From Bacillota bacterium (lineage in GTDB: Bacteria; Bacillota; Sulfobacillia; Sulfobacillales; Sulfobacillaceae), in NCBI GenBank assembly GCA_026627065.1, contig JAPNUO010000001.1:655932-719931 (forward strand): DNA of 64,000 nucleotides. Direction: 5' to 3'. The number at the start of each line of letters is the position of its first letter. The first letter of the stretch is position 1. Of the stretch, positions 35,921-44,735 are shown one piece after another. A program made the position numbers and the translations under genes. Below the pieces are notes generated by a model, which saw only the letters and a program-made list of their open reading frames with translations, searched no databases and was not told the origin of the DNA.

Positions 35921-37210
35921 CTATTGGTTGTAGAGATCTTGCTGAGCTTGCAGCTGAGCCTGCTTCAAAGCTTGGGCCACTGACTCGTGGCCTACTGTGG
36001 CCTCCTGGATGGCGTTGGCGAGCGCGCCAATGGCTTGGTCAAAGCCGGGCAACGGGGGCACTTCCCACGCGTATTGCAGAGATTCCGCGGCGATTTTTTG
36101 GTAGGGATGGGTGTTGTAATAGCCCTTCATGAGATTGATGGCCGACTTGACCACCGGGAGATATCCCGTGTGTTCCGCCCAATATGCCGTTTGTTTGGGC
36201 TCCGCCAGCCATTTCATAAAAGTCCAGGCTGCATTCTTTTGAGCCGTCGTCGCACTTTGAAACATGACAATGTTGGTTCCTTGCAGGACGTTGCCTTCGC
36301 CTTTCGGGCCCTTCGGAAACGGCGCGACCCCGAGAGTAAACTTGTTGCCGATATCTTCTTCGTTGTAATAATAGCTGGCAATAGTCGACAGGTCGAAGGG
36401 GCTGTGCTCCGAACCAAGCGCCGTCTGGCCGGGATAATTGGTACCCAACTTCAGGTATCCCGCCTTGTACAAGTTCACCAGGTACTGCAGAGCCTGGCGG
36501 GCCGCTTTGGAGTCAAAATTGGGCTGATTCTTTCCGGTCAAAAGGCCGCCGCCATAGGCGCGGATCAAGGCCACAAAAAGATACGTGCCGTTCGCCGCCC
36601 CTGAACTAGAGCCCGGATCAATGCTGATGCCCCAGGTATCCTTCTTAGGATTGGTTACCGCTTTGGCATCCTGAGCAAACTGAGCCCATGTCGCCGGGAC
36701 CGGCAAGTGGTCGGCCTTTAGCCAATTTTCATTGTAATACATCACAAAGTCGCTTTTGTTAAACGGAAACATGTACATCGTCCCGTTGATGAACTGATCT
36801 TTCCAAATGGTCGGCCAAAAGTCGCGCTTCTCTGCGGCCGTCAATCCGTTTTTGCCGTTCACGTAAGAGGTCAGGGGCACAATAGCGTGAGACTGCACGT
36901 AACCCGCAGCCCAGTCCTCATACGCCTGCGCGATGGTCGGCGCTTGACCCGCAGCCACAGATGCTTCAATTTTGGCTTCCAGCACACTATAGCTGGGCTC
37001 GGGAAGCAACTCCACCGTAATGTTTGGATGCGTGCGCTCAAATTGGGCCACTAGCGCCTTGAGCGCCGGAGCCAACGTCCCCGACGACATCGCTTCCATA
37101 AAGGTGATTGTCACATGGCTAGACGCCTCAGCCGGCGCCGCGCCCCAAAGAGCGGCCAGCCCCACCAGCGACGTGGAGAGTGCAATAACGGATGCCTTCT
37201 TGGCAATCAC
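35921..37210 (-). CDS. Extracellular solute-binding protein, family 1 (carbohydrate or glycerol-phosphate type)
   Basis: This 429-residue secreted binding protein has a signal peptide at residues 1-29 (hydrophobic core, then an A-E-A-S type cleavage region) and no lipobox cysteine. The mature fold fits family 1 binding proteins such as UgpB/MalE: HVTITFMEAMSSGTLAPALKALVAQFERTHP, KDQFINGTMYMFPFNKSDFVMYYN and FMKWLAEPKQTAYWAEHTGYLPV. It starts with GTG behind AAGGGGG. No permease or ATPase genes are adjacent, so it must work with a transporter encoded elsewhere. It interrupts the common rnc-smc neighbourhood. Confidence 0.9.
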   Translation of the reverse strand: MIAKKASVIALSTSLVGLAALWGAAPAEASSHVTITFMEAMSSGTLAPALKALVAQFERTHPNITVELLPEPSYSVLEAKIEASVAAGQAPTIAQAYEDWAAGYVQSHAIVPLTSYVNGKNGLTAAEKRDFWPTIWKDQFINGTMYMFPFNKSDFVMYYNENWLKADHLPVPATWAQFAQDAKAVTNPKKDTWGISIDPGSSSGAANGTYLFVALIRAYGGGLLTGKNQPNFDSKAARQALQYLVNLYKAGYLKLGTNYPGQTALGSEHSPFDLSTIASYYYNEEDIGNKFTLGVAPFPKGPKGEGNVLQGTNIVMFQSATTAQKNAAWTFMKWLAEPKQTAYWAEHTGYLPVVKSAINLMKGYYNTHPYQKIAAESLQYAWEVPPLPGFDQAIGALANAIQEATVGHESVAQALKQAQLQAQQDLYNQ

Positions 37211-37350
37211 AGGATATCCCCCTTTAAAGACGGTGAACCATCTGCCGAATTCGCGTGCCCGATGCTAACCCGATCTCTCTCCGCTGGATTTCTCGGGGAA
37301 AGGGATCCCTGTGCTCTCCTGACACACACCTGCCAAGAGGCCAGGATTGT

Positions 37351-37379
37351 ATCGTACCACGGGCCTTAAATTCGCGCAA
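37351..37379 (-). promoter_or_regulatory. Candidate promoter of the solute-binding-protein gene
   Basis: TTGCGC (37379-37374) and TACGAT (37356-37351) are 17 bases apart on the leftward strand, 140 bases before the gene. Confidence 0.4.
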
Positions 37380-37727
37380 TATTTAAAATGATTTTGCCCC
37401 AAGCCCCCTGGGGGTCTCACAGGCTGTTTTCGCGGAAACCGTCTTGACTATAGCAGAGAACACGGCTGAAAATTTTAACCCCCAGCTAACCCTCGGTTAA
37501 GGTTCTATAAATTACGAATTGGCGACAGGCCCATTGCCGCACAGGACTCGTCTTCGGCGGCCACGCCTGCGCGCGCAGCGTCGCCGACGATGCGTGCAGC
37601 CAGGACGATCAGACGACCGGCATCGTCCCGGGGCCTTCTCGCAGCTCGCCCCGACAAAGACGGCCAGCCACTCTTCTCTTTAACTTTAACCGACCTAGCA
37701 CTTGCTTTTAAAAATTAAAGTCTTGTT
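37380..37727. other. Intergenic stretch between solute-binding-protein promoter and rnc
   Basis: About 350 bases hold no convincing gene. The left part is A+T-rich, with a CCCCCTGGGGG palindrome near 37407. The right part is GC-rich, and on the leftward strand a stop-bounded frame of about 65 codons (to a TAG at 37505-37507) has coding-like third positions near its end but no start codon with a ribosome site. It may be a gene remnant. No terminator with a T run is visible after rnc. Confidence 0.4.
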
Positions 37728-38447
37728 TCACACCGGCGGAGGGCTTTCACTGGGAGCCGGCGGCAAGGCCGAACCGGCCTCCGCCGTGAGTTCCTTCAAG
37801 AGCTGCCGGGCGGCCTGCTGCTCCGCCTCCTTTTTGCTCCGTCCGACAGCGCGCCCTTGAGGCACCCCATTCACGAGCACCTCCACCTCAAAGGTCTTGG
37901 CATGGTCGGGGCCGTACGCCGCCACCACCTGATAGGTGGCTTCCTGGCCGCGCCGCCGCAGCCAATCATTGAGCGCCGTTTTGTGATCGCGGCCGGCGTC
38001 GCGGTCCTCCACGGTATTCAGCGCGTACGCGAGAATCTCCCACACGAAATCGCGGGCGGCGCCAAACCCCTCGCTAAGATAGCAGGCACCAATAATCGCT
38101 TCCATCGCATCCGCCAGCAGCGACGGCTTTTGGCGGCCTCCACTGCGCTCCTCCCCCTTGCCCAAACGCAGCTGCGGGCCCACGTTAAGCGCCATGGCCG
38201 CTTCAGCCAGCGTGGCTTCGCAGACAATGGCCGCCCGCGCTTGGCTGAGCTGCCCTTCGGACCAGTCGGGATGGTGCTGGTAGAGCCACTCGGTGACCAC
38301 GAGCTGCAGCACCGCATCGCCGAGAAATTCCAGACGTTCATTGTGGATTTCCTTCCGGTAGCCTTCGTTGGCATAGGAGGAGTGCGTCAACGCCTGACGC
38401 AAAAGGCGCGCGTCGCGAATGCGATCGGACAGGCTGATCGGGCTCAC
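37728..38447 (-). CDS. rnc: Ribonuclease III
   Basis: This 239-residue enzyme cleaves double-stranded RNA, including rRNA precursors. The catalytic signature HNERLEFLGDAVLQLVV is near residue 32, and ADAMEAIIGACYLSEG holds the second acidic pair. The C-terminal double-stranded RNA-binding domain begins near 155 (DHKTALNDWLRRRGQEATYQVV) and contains GRSKKEAEQQAARQLL. The GTG at 38447 lies two bases after the fabF stop with GGGAG upstream; longer frames run into fabF. The last residues are a Pro-rich extension. Confidence 0.95.
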   Translation of the reverse strand: MSPISLSDRIRDARLLRQALTHSSYANEGYRKEIHNERLEFLGDAVLQLVVTEWLYQHHPDWSEGQLSQARAAIVCEATLAEAAMALNVGPQLRLGKGEERSGGRQKPSLLADAMEAIIGACYLSEGFGAARDFVWEILAYALNTVEDRDAGRDHKTALNDWLRRRGQEATYQVVAAYGPDHAKTFEVEVLVNGVPQGRAVGRSKKEAEQQAARQLLKELTAEAGSALPPAPSESPPPV

Positions 38448-38449
38448 GG

Positions 38450-39682
38450 CTAGAGCTCCCGCGCAATCAAGGTGGCATTTTGCCCGCCAAATCCAAAGGC
38501 GTTGGACATGACCGCGCGAATGCGCCGGGCCTCGGCCTGATTGGGCACGTAATACAGGTCGCACGCGGGATCTGGATGGTCCAAATTGATGGTTGGCGGC
38601 ACGGTCTGATGCACTAAGGCCAAAATGGCGGCAATCATCTCCACGGCCCCCGCCGCCCCTAAGAGGTGTGCCGTCGAAGACTTGGTAGAGGAGACCGCCA
38701 GACGATAGGCATGGTCCCCAAACACCCGCTTAATGGCCAGCGTCTCTGCAATATCCCCCTTGGGGGTCGAGGTGCCATGGGCGTTGATGTAATCAATGTC
38801 TTCGGGCGCCATGCCGGCATCGCGCAGCGCCCGCTCCATCGCCTGCGAGGCTCCTTCCCCATCGGGATGAGGCTCGACCACGTGATAGGCGTCGGCGGAC
38901 CGCCCATAGCCCGCCAACTCCGCATAAACGTGCGGCGCCCCCCGGCGCTCGGCGTGCGACAGCCGCTCCAGCACCAAGAATCCCGCGCCCTCTCCCATCA
39001 CAAAGCCATCGCGGTCGCGGTCAAACGGCCGGCTTGCGCGCTTGGGATCGTCATTGCGCGTCGACATGGCCTTCATGGCGCAAAACCCCGCAAACGCCAG
39101 CGGAATCAGCGCGGCTTCAGTGCCGCCCACCAGCATGACGTCCGCTTCGCCGTGCTGAATCGCCCTGAGGCCGGACCCAATCGCGTTCCCGGACGAGGCA
39201 CAGGCCGTCACCACGGTTTCGTTGGGGCCGCGGAGATTGAAGCGGATCGCCAGCTGACCCCCGGCAATATTGCCAATCATCTTCGGAATGAAGAACGGAT
39301 TAATCCGGGACGGTCCACGTTCCAGCAGGATCTCGTGCTGTTCGGTCAGTGTATGCATGCCGCCGATGCCATTGCCCACCACCACGCCAGCCTGATTCGG
39401 ATCAAAGTGGTCACCGATGGCCGCATCCCGCCACGCTTCTTCCGCTGCGGCAATCGCAAACTGCACAAAGCGGTCCATGTGCCGCGACTCCTTGCGGTCG
39501 AGATATTGCAGCGGATCGAAGTCCTTTACTTGCGCCGCGATGCGCGTCGGGTACTCGGACAAATCGTAATCGCGCACCACGTCAACGGCACTGTGGCCAT
39601 CGCGGATGCCTTGCCAGAAAGCCTCGATCCCCGACCCCACCGGGCTGATAATTCCCATCCCGGTAACCACTACAGGCTCCAT
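38450..39682 (-). CDS. fabF: 3-oxoacyl-[ACP] synthase II
   Basis: This 410-residue condensing enzyme elongates acyl-ACP with malonyl-ACP. The catalytic triad is visible: cysteine in VTACASSGNAIG (about residue 163) and histidines in INAHGTSTPKGD (about 303) and SSTAHLLGAAG (about 340). The N-terminal VVVTGMGIISPVG and C-terminal SNAFGFGGQNAT are typical. ATG 39682 follows a purine-rich leader with GGGGAGAGGAG. It ends two bases before rnc. Confidence 0.97.
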   Translation of the reverse strand: MEPVVVTGMGIISPVGSGIEAFWQGIRDGHSAVDVVRDYDLSEYPTRIAAQVKDFDPLQYLDRKESRHMDRFVQFAIAAAEEAWRDAAIGDHFDPNQAGVVVGNGIGGMHTLTEQHEILLERGPSRINPFFIPKMIGNIAGGQLAIRFNLRGPNETVVTACASSGNAIGSGLRAIQHGEADVMLVGGTEAALIPLAFAGFCAMKAMSTRNDDPKRASRPFDRDRDGFVMGEGAGFLVLERLSHAERRGAPHVYAELAGYGRSADAYHVVEPHPDGEGASQAMERALRDAGMAPEDIDYINAHGTSTPKGDIAETLAIKRVFGDHAYRLAVSSTKSSTAHLLGAAGAVEMIAAILALVHQTVPPTINLDHPDPACDLYYVPNQAEARRIRAVMSNAFGFGGQNATLIAREL

Positions 39683-39719
39683 GGAAAGCTCTCGATCTCC
39701 TCTCCCCGAAGGAAAGAAA

Positions 39720-39733
39720 GTCCCCAGCGGGAC
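39720..39733 (-). promoter_or_regulatory. Attenuator-like hairpin between acpP and fabF
   Basis: GTCCC and GGGAC pair around a four-base loop and are followed on the leftward strand by TTTCTTTCC. Such a weak 3' hairpin may trim or partly terminate the abundant acpP message. Confidence 0.35.
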
Positions 39734-39742
39734 CCCTTTCGC

Positions 39743-39985
39743 TTATGAATTTTCCCGGATGTACTCCACCGCGTCGTTCACGGTAGAAATCTTCTCCGCC
39801 TCGTCGTCCGGGATTTCCAACCCGAACTCTTCTTCCAGCGCCATGATGAGCTCGACAATGTCGAGGCTGTCCGCGCCTAAATCGTCAATGAACGACGACT
39901 CGGGCGTCACCTCGTCCTCTTCCACGCCAAGCTGATCGACAATAATCTCCTTCACCTTGTCAAAAATCTGCTCTTTTGTCGCCAC
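39743..39985 (-). CDS. acpP: Acyl carrier protein
   Basis: The 80-residue acidic protein contains the phosphopantetheine attachment serine in [21 protein letters not shown] at about residue 40, with a normal four-helix pattern. GTG 39985 follows AAAGGAG with good spacing; upstream in-frame codons have no site. It carries the growing acyl chain for the flanking Fab enzymes. Confidence 0.97.
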   Translation of the reverse strand: MATKEQIFDKVKEIIVDQLGVEEDEVTPESSFIDDLGADSLDIVELIMALEEEFGLEIPDDEAEKISTVNDAVEYIRENS

Positions 39986-40095
39986 AATCCCCACTCCTTT
40001 TAGATGTAATGCACTGCCCAATCAAGCAAGCCTGCCACGACAGCAATATTCCTCGGAAGTCGTTACGACGCTAGCATGTCATCCGCCTTCGCTCT

Positions 40096-40848
40096 TTAAT
40101 CCATCACGAGCCCGCCGTCGACCACTAAGGTTTGCCCAGTCACATAGTCGGCATTAATGAGATACCAGACCGCATGAGCAACCTCTTGCGGTTGGCCCAA
40201 TCGACCTAATGGCACTTGTTTGACCAAGGCATCCAGGGCTTCCTGGGACATCTCATGGGTTAAATCGGTTTCGATTAAACCTGGCGCAACCGCATTGACA
40301 GTGATATTTCTCGACGCCATTTCCCGCGCCACCGACCGCGTAAAGCCAATCACTCCAGCCTTCGCTGCCGCATAATTGGCTTGCCCTACATTGCCCATCA
40401 ATCCAGCGATCGATGCGATATTGACGATGCGCCCGAAGCGCTGCTTCATCATCGGACGCATTGCCGCGCGCGTGACAGCAAACACTCCCGTCAAGTCGGT
40501 TTGGATGACCTCATTCCAGTCGCTGTCTTTCATCCGCAGCAATAAGGTGTCGCGCGCGACGCCGGCATTGTTGACCAACACGTCAACGCGCCCCCAGGCC
40601 TCAAGCACGGTGTCTATCAACACTTGCGCATTAGCGATCTGGGATACATCCGATTGCAGCAAGAGACTTTCGGCCCCCGCTTGACGGATTAAGGCTGCTG
40701 TCTCCTGTGCCGCCGCTTCATTGCCACGATAGCTCACTGCGACTTTCAGTCCGGCTTCTGCCAGCTGTAACGCAATGTGGCGACCAATCCCACGGGAGCC
40801 TCCGGTGACCACAGCCACCTTGTCGCGCCACGTCCTTGTCATTATCAT
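40096..40848 (-). CDS. fabG: 3-oxoacyl-[ACP] reductase
   Basis: This 250-residue short-chain dehydrogenase reduces 3-oxoacyl-ACP with NADPH. The nucleotide loop is VVTGGSRGIGRHIA, followed by VNNAGVARDTLLLRMKDSDW. The catalytic Ser-Tyr-Lys set lies in IASIAGLMGNVGQANYAAAKAG (about residues 142-163). ATGs at 40848 and 40842 follow AAGGAAAG. A strong promoter just upstream, within the end of fabD, gives this gene and acpP-fabF-rnc extra transcription. Confidence 0.95.
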   Translation of the reverse strand: MIMTRTWRDKVAVVTGGSRGIGRHIALQLAEAGLKVAVSYRGNEAAAQETAALIRQAGAESLLLQSDVSQIANAQVLIDTVLEAWGRVDVLVNNAGVARDTLLLRMKDSDWNEVIQTDLTGVFAVTRAAMRPMMKQRFGRIVNIASIAGLMGNVGQANYAAAKAGVIGFTRSVAREMASRNITVNAVAPGLIETDLTHEMSQEALDALVKQVPLGRLGQPQEVAHAVWYLINADYVTGQTLVVDGGLVMD

Positions 40849-40904
40849 CCTACTTTCCTTGGATTGACACGTTTGGCTGAGGCTCTCCAACGCAATTCGC
40901 TGCT

Positions 40905-40933
40905 ATTATAGCCTCCGACCTAGACCAGTTCAA
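40905..40933 (-). promoter_or_regulatory. Internal promoter for fabG-acpP-fabF-rnc
   Basis: TTGAAC (40933-40928) and a consensus TATAAT (40910-40905) are separated by 17 bases on the leftward strand. The -35 box overlaps the last codons of fabD. It would allow fabG, acpP, fabF and rnc to be expressed apart from the FapR-controlled promoter upstream. Confidence 0.75.
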
Positions 40934-41852
40934 GTGCCTTTCGGAGCCCCTCAGGCTCCCCGGCCGCCATCGGATTCAAGCCACGATCGATCTTTTTGAC
41001 CAAGCTGGTTAAGCTCTTGCCCGGCCCCAGTTCCAAAAAGTGGGTCACCCCCTCGCGCTGAAGTCGCCGCACGCTCTCTTCAAAGCGCACCGGGCGAGAG
41101 ACTTGAGCCACGAGCCGCGGAATGATTTCTTCCGCTTCTCGACAGGGCTCGGCGTCTACGTTGGCAATCACAGGGAACTCTGCCCGTCTCCAGGCAATGT
41201 GGGACAGCGCGCCTTCCAGGGCTTCACCGGCTGGCGCCAAAAGGCTCGAATGAAACGGTGCGCTGACGGGCAATCGCACGGCCTTGCCGCCCTGGGCGCG
41301 CACTAACTCCTCCACGCGATTTAACCCGGCCTCCAGTCCAGAGACCACCACCTGTCCAGGCGCATTAAAGTTGGCCGGGTCGACGGTCGCAATCCGGCTG
41401 GCCTCCCGGCAAATATCCTCTACCACGTCCGTCGCCAGCCCCAACACGGCAATCATCCCGCCTTCTCCCTTGGGCACCGCCGATTGCATTGCGCGTCCCC
41501 TCAGGCGAGTCACGCGCACGGCATCCCAATACGGTAACGCGCCCGCCGCCACATAGGCGGAGTATTCTCCCAGAGACAGCCCCAGCGCTGCCCGGGGCTG
41601 AAAATCGGGCCTCTCATGCTTTAGCGCACGCCAAGCAGCGACACTCACGACCAAAATCGCCGGCTGCTGGATCTCGGTATCCTCGAGGGCGCTCTCCGGG
41701 CCCTCAAAAATAAGGCGGACAAGGTCCATCGACAGCGCCTCGTTAGCTTCCTCAAAGGTCGTTCGGATATTGCTGTAGCGGTCGTACAGCGCTTTGCCCA
41801 TGCCCACAAACTGAGATCCCTGCCCCGGAAACATGATGGCCCACTGACTCAT
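40920..41852 (-). CDS. fabD: Malonyl-CoA:ACP transacylase
   Basis: This 310-residue enzyme loads malonate onto ACP. It begins MSQWAIMFPGQGSQFVGMGK; the catalytic serine is in GLSLGEYSAYVAAGAL (about residue 88), with GQVVVSG and the histidine motif SAPFHSSLL further on. ATG 41852 follows GAAGGAGACG and overlaps the degV stop by ATGA; a longer frame upstream lacks a site. Confidence 0.96.
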   Translation of the reverse strand: MSQWAIMFPGQGSQFVGMGKALYDRYSNIRTTFEEANEALSMDLVRLIFEGPESALEDTEIQQPAILVVSVAAWRALKHERPDFQPRAALGLSLGEYSAYVAAGALPYWDAVRVTRLRGRAMQSAVPKGEGGMIAVLGLATDVVEDICREASRIATVDPANFNAPGQVVVSGLEAGLNRVEELVRAQGGKAVRLPVSAPFHSSLLAPAGEALEGALSHIAWRRAEFPVIANVDAEPCREAEEIIPRLVAQVSRPVRFEESVRRLQREGVTHFLELGPGKSLTSLVKKIDRGLNPMAAGEPEGLRKALELV

Positions 41853-42730
41853 TCGGTCGTCTCCTTCCACAGTTGTGCCCATTCAGGTGTAAGCGGCAAC
41901 ACGATTACACCAAACGCGCCGGGCCCCACATGCGCGGAAATCGCCGGGCCGATGACGCCCTCCAACCATCCCAACACCTCGTAACGGGTGCGCATTCCCT
42001 CCTCGAGCGCTCCGTAGCGCTGAGGAAAGCCCGCGTGGCCTAGGGCGGCAAGCACCGGCGTTCCCCGTTCCACGCGATCTCCCACCGCGGCCAGGAGTGC
42101 CGGTACCAGTTGCCGCTCGCCGCGCACGCGCCGCTCCGGCCGAAACGCTCCGCGCTCCAACGCCAGCACCGGTTTCATGTCCAGCAGGGTCCCTACCCAG
42201 CGCTGGGCTTGACCAATGCGCCCGCCGCGGGCCAAATACTCCAGGGTAATCGGTGCCGTAAGGGCAAACAGGCGGCCTTTGAGCCATTCCAGCTCCTCCC
42301 GAATTGCGGTCGCGGGCATGCCCGCTCGGGCGCGCCGCGCCGCCCACCATACCAAAAGTCCCGTGCCCAAGCTGGCCGACTCGCCGTCCACTACGTGGAC
42401 CGCGTCCCCCACCATGGCTGCGGCGGTTTCGGCCGCGGTGACCGTCGCCGACAATCCCCGCGCCAAATGAATAGAGATCACAGCATCAGCCCCGGAGTCC
42501 AGTATCCGGCGATAGACATCGTAAAACGCGCCCGGCGCGGGCGCCGCAGTATGGGGGAACTGGCACAGCGAGGGAAGCCTCTCTAAAAAGGCCTCGGGAT
42601 CCAGATCCACCCGATCCCGATAGGACGCTCCCTCCATTTCTATCGTCAGCGGTACCATCGTCACCCCATAGCGGTCCAAAAAGACTGGCGGCAAATCGGC
42701 GGTGGAGTCGGTCACCACGGCGACGCGCAC
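41849..42730 (-). CDS. DegV family fatty-acid-binding protein
   Basis: This 293-residue DegV-type protein has the family start VRVAVVTDSTADLP, the acyl-binding SQ/TA region (SLCQFPHTAAPAPGAF), VISIHLARGLSATVTAA and EYLARGGRIGQAQRWVGTLLDMKPVL. In Firmicutes such proteins (FakB) present exogenous fatty acids to a kinase (FakA) for incorporation through PlsX/PlsY, which fits its place between fabH and fabD. GTG 42730 follows a strong GGGAGGTGAGG. No fakA is in the window. Confidence 0.9.
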   Translation of the reverse strand: MRVAVVTDSTADLPPVFLDRYGVTMVPLTIEMEGASYRDRVDLDPEAFLERLPSLCQFPHTAAPAPGAFYDVYRRILDSGADAVISIHLARGLSATVTAAETAAAMVGDAVHVVDGESASLGTGLLVWWAARRARAGMPATAIREELEWLKGRLFALTAPITLEYLARGGRIGQAQRWVGTLLDMKPVLALERGAFRPERRVRGERQLVPALLAAVGDRVERGTPVLAALGHAGFPQRYGALEEGMRTRYEVLGWLEGVIGPAISAHVGPGAFGVIVLPLTPEWAQLWKETTE

Positions 42731-42735
42731 GCCCC

Positions 42736-43728
42736 TCACCTCCCCCAACGCACGACGACCGACCCCCATGTCAAGCCTGCCCCGAACGCGGCCAAGACCG
42801 CGACCGTGCCATCGCGAAGTCGCCCCGTACGCCGCACCTCCTCCAGAGCAAGAGGAATCGAGGCCACCGATGTGTTGCCATAGCGCTCGATATTTTTTAC
42901 CACTTTCTCCTCAGGGAGACCCAACTGTCGGCGGGCCGCCTCAATAATCCGCTCGTTGGCTTGGTGGGGAACTAGTAAGTCCATCGCCTCCAGCGCCAGC
43001 CCCGCCTTCGCCAGCCCCATTTCCACCGCTTCGGGCAACGCTTTGACGGCAAAGCGAAAGACGTCATTGCCGCTCATCTTGAGAAAGTGAAGCCGGCGCT
43101 CCACCGTCGCGCGCGAGGCTGGGGCGCGCGATCCGCCTGCAGGCAGCGCGAGCAAGTCGGCGCCGCGGCCGTCCGCATTGACATAAGTAGCCAAAATGCC
43201 GGCCCGGGAATCGGGCAACGCAGGCTCCAGAACCACGGCCCCGGCACCGTCCCCAAAGAGCACAGCCGTCGAACGATCCTCATAATCCACAATGCTCGAC
43301 AACTTGTCGCTCGCGACCACGAGGACTCGCCGATAGTGGCCAGATTCAATTAAGGCGGCCCCAAGCTCGAGCCCGTACACCCAACCAGTGCAACCCGCCT
43401 GAACGTCAATTCCAGGAATTGTGACCTCGCCTAAGCGCGCTTCAAGGCGTGCTGCCGTCGAGGGAAAGATGGTATCCGGCGTGTTGGTGGCGACAATAAT
43501 GAAATCGAGTTGCTCGGCCTTCAAACCGGCGTCAGCCAGAGCCTTTTGGGCGGCTTCGAGGGCCATATCGCTCGTGACCTCGTTTGCGCGGGCCAACCTT
43601 CGCTCGAGAATCCCTGTCCGGGAGCGGATCCACGCATCGTTGGTATCCACAAGTCGCTCCAAGTCCTGGTTTGATAAGATGCGCTCCGGCACGTAGGTTC
43701 CGAGGCCGGTGATGGCAACCCGAGTCAT
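42736..43728 (-). CDS. fabH: 3-oxoacyl-[ACP] synthase III
   Basis: This 330-residue thiolase-fold enzyme starts fatty acid synthesis from acyl-CoA and malonyl-ACP. The catalytic cysteine is residue 113 in DVQAGCTGWVYGL, the histidine in LVPHQANERII and the asparagine in YGNTSVASIPLALEE. Bacillus-type FabH usually prefers branched primers, but that cannot be judged here. ATG 43728 overlaps the plsX stop by ATGA. Confidence 0.96.
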   Translation of the reverse strand: MTRVAITGLGTYVPERILSNQDLERLVDTNDAWIRSRTGILERRLARANEVTSDMALEAAQKALADAGLKAEQLDFIIVATNTPDTIFPSTAARLEARLGEVTIPGIDVQAGCTGWVYGLELGAALIESGHYRRVLVVASDKLSSIVDYEDRSTAVLFGDGAGAVVLEPALPDSRAGILATYVNADGRGADLLALPAGGSRAPASRATVERRLHFLKMSGNDVFRFAVKALPEAVEMGLAKAGLALEAMDLLVPHQANERIIEAARRQLGLPEEKVVKNIERYGNTSVASIPLALEEVRRTGRLRDGTVAVLAAFGAGLTWGSVVVRWGR

Positions 43729-44735
43729 TGCGCCTTGGCTCCTCTCTCGATGCCTTCCAGAATTCGCGATTGCGCGTCGCGTCCACAGTACTCTGCCGCC
43801 TTGAGAATGGTTTGCCGAAAGGCTCGCGCATCGCTGGCCCCATGGCATTTATAGACAATTTGGCGCAATCCCAAAAGCGGTGCTCCCCCCTGTTCTTGGT
43901 AATCCCAGCGTCTCGCCAGCGCCCGAAAACCGTCGCGCACGAGGAGCGCGCCCAGCTTGCGGCGCCAATTGCCCATCAGGGCCTCCCGGACTTCGTGAAA
44001 AATATCGCGTGCGGCGCCTTCGATGGCTTTGAGGGCGACATTGCCGGCAAACCCGTCGCTCACCACCACATCCGCCTGGCCTTGCAGCAGCTCGCGGGGT
44101 TCCACATTGCCTACAAAGTTCAAGTGCCGATCCCCGATCATAAGCTCGTACGCTTGACGCACAAGCGGGGGGCCCTTTTCCGCTTCCACTCCGACGTTCA
44201 GCAGGGCCACCCGAGGATTTTCCACGCCGTAGATTTCCCGACAATAGATGGAGCCCATGATGGCGTATTGGTATAACTGGTAGGGTTTAGGGTCAAGGTT
44301 CGCGCCGACGTCAAGCATCAACACCCCCCAGCCCCGAAAACTGGGAAGAATGGCCGTAAGGGCAGGGCGCTCAATGCCCTTGAGACGCCCCAGCACGAAA
44401 AGCCCGGCTGCCATGAGGGCGCCCGTGTTGCCTGCCGAAATGGCGGCCCGGGCGTCCCCCTCACGAACCAGTTGAACGGTTTTAACCAAGGAGGACTCGC
44501 GCTTTTGGCGCACTGCCTGCACGGGAGCGTCAGCGGTTAAAATGACCTCGTCGGCCTGCACCCAGGTAAGGCGGGCGTGACTCGATAGGGCGCGCTCTTC
44601 AGCGCTCACTCGCTCGCGGTCGCCCACCAACAACACCCGAACATCCCCCCGCGCATCCACCGCCTGCCGCGCCCCCCGAACTGGAGCCCCCGGCGCCCAA
44701 TCTCCCCCCATGACGTCGAGCGCAATGGTTACCAT
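43725..44735 (-). CDS. plsX: Phosphate acyltransferase PlsX
   Basis: This 336-residue protein converts acyl-ACP to acyl-phosphate for phospholipid synthesis. Hallmarks are the N-terminal IALDVMGGDWAPGAPVRG, ISAGNTGALMAAGLFVLGRLKGIERPAL, LDVGANLDPKP, NVGVEAEKGPP, NFVGNVEPRELLQGQADVVVSDGFAGNV and GAPLLGLRQIVYKCHG. It overlaps the end of fapR by seven bases and the start of fabH by four. Confidence 0.97.
   Translation of the reverse strand: MVTIALDVMGGDWAPGAPVRGARQAVDARGDVRVLLVGDRERVSAEERALSSHARLTWVQADEVILTADAPVQAVRQKRESSLVKTVQLVREGDARAAISAGNTGALMAAGLFVLGRLKGIERPALTAILPSFRGWGVLMLDVGANLDPKPYQLYQYAIMGSIYCREIYGVENPRVALLNVGVEAEKGPPLVRQAYELMIGDRHLNFVGNVEPRELLQGQADVVVSDGFAGNVALKAIEGAARDIFHEVREALMGNWRRKLGALLVRDGFRALARRWDYQEQGGAPLLGLRQIVYKCHGASDARAFRQTILKAAEYCGRDAQSRILEGIERGAKAQ

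Noticed and set aside
37440..37475. TTGACT-containing rightward promoter before rnc region
   Set aside because: No acceptable -10 box at the right distance and no rightward gene follows.
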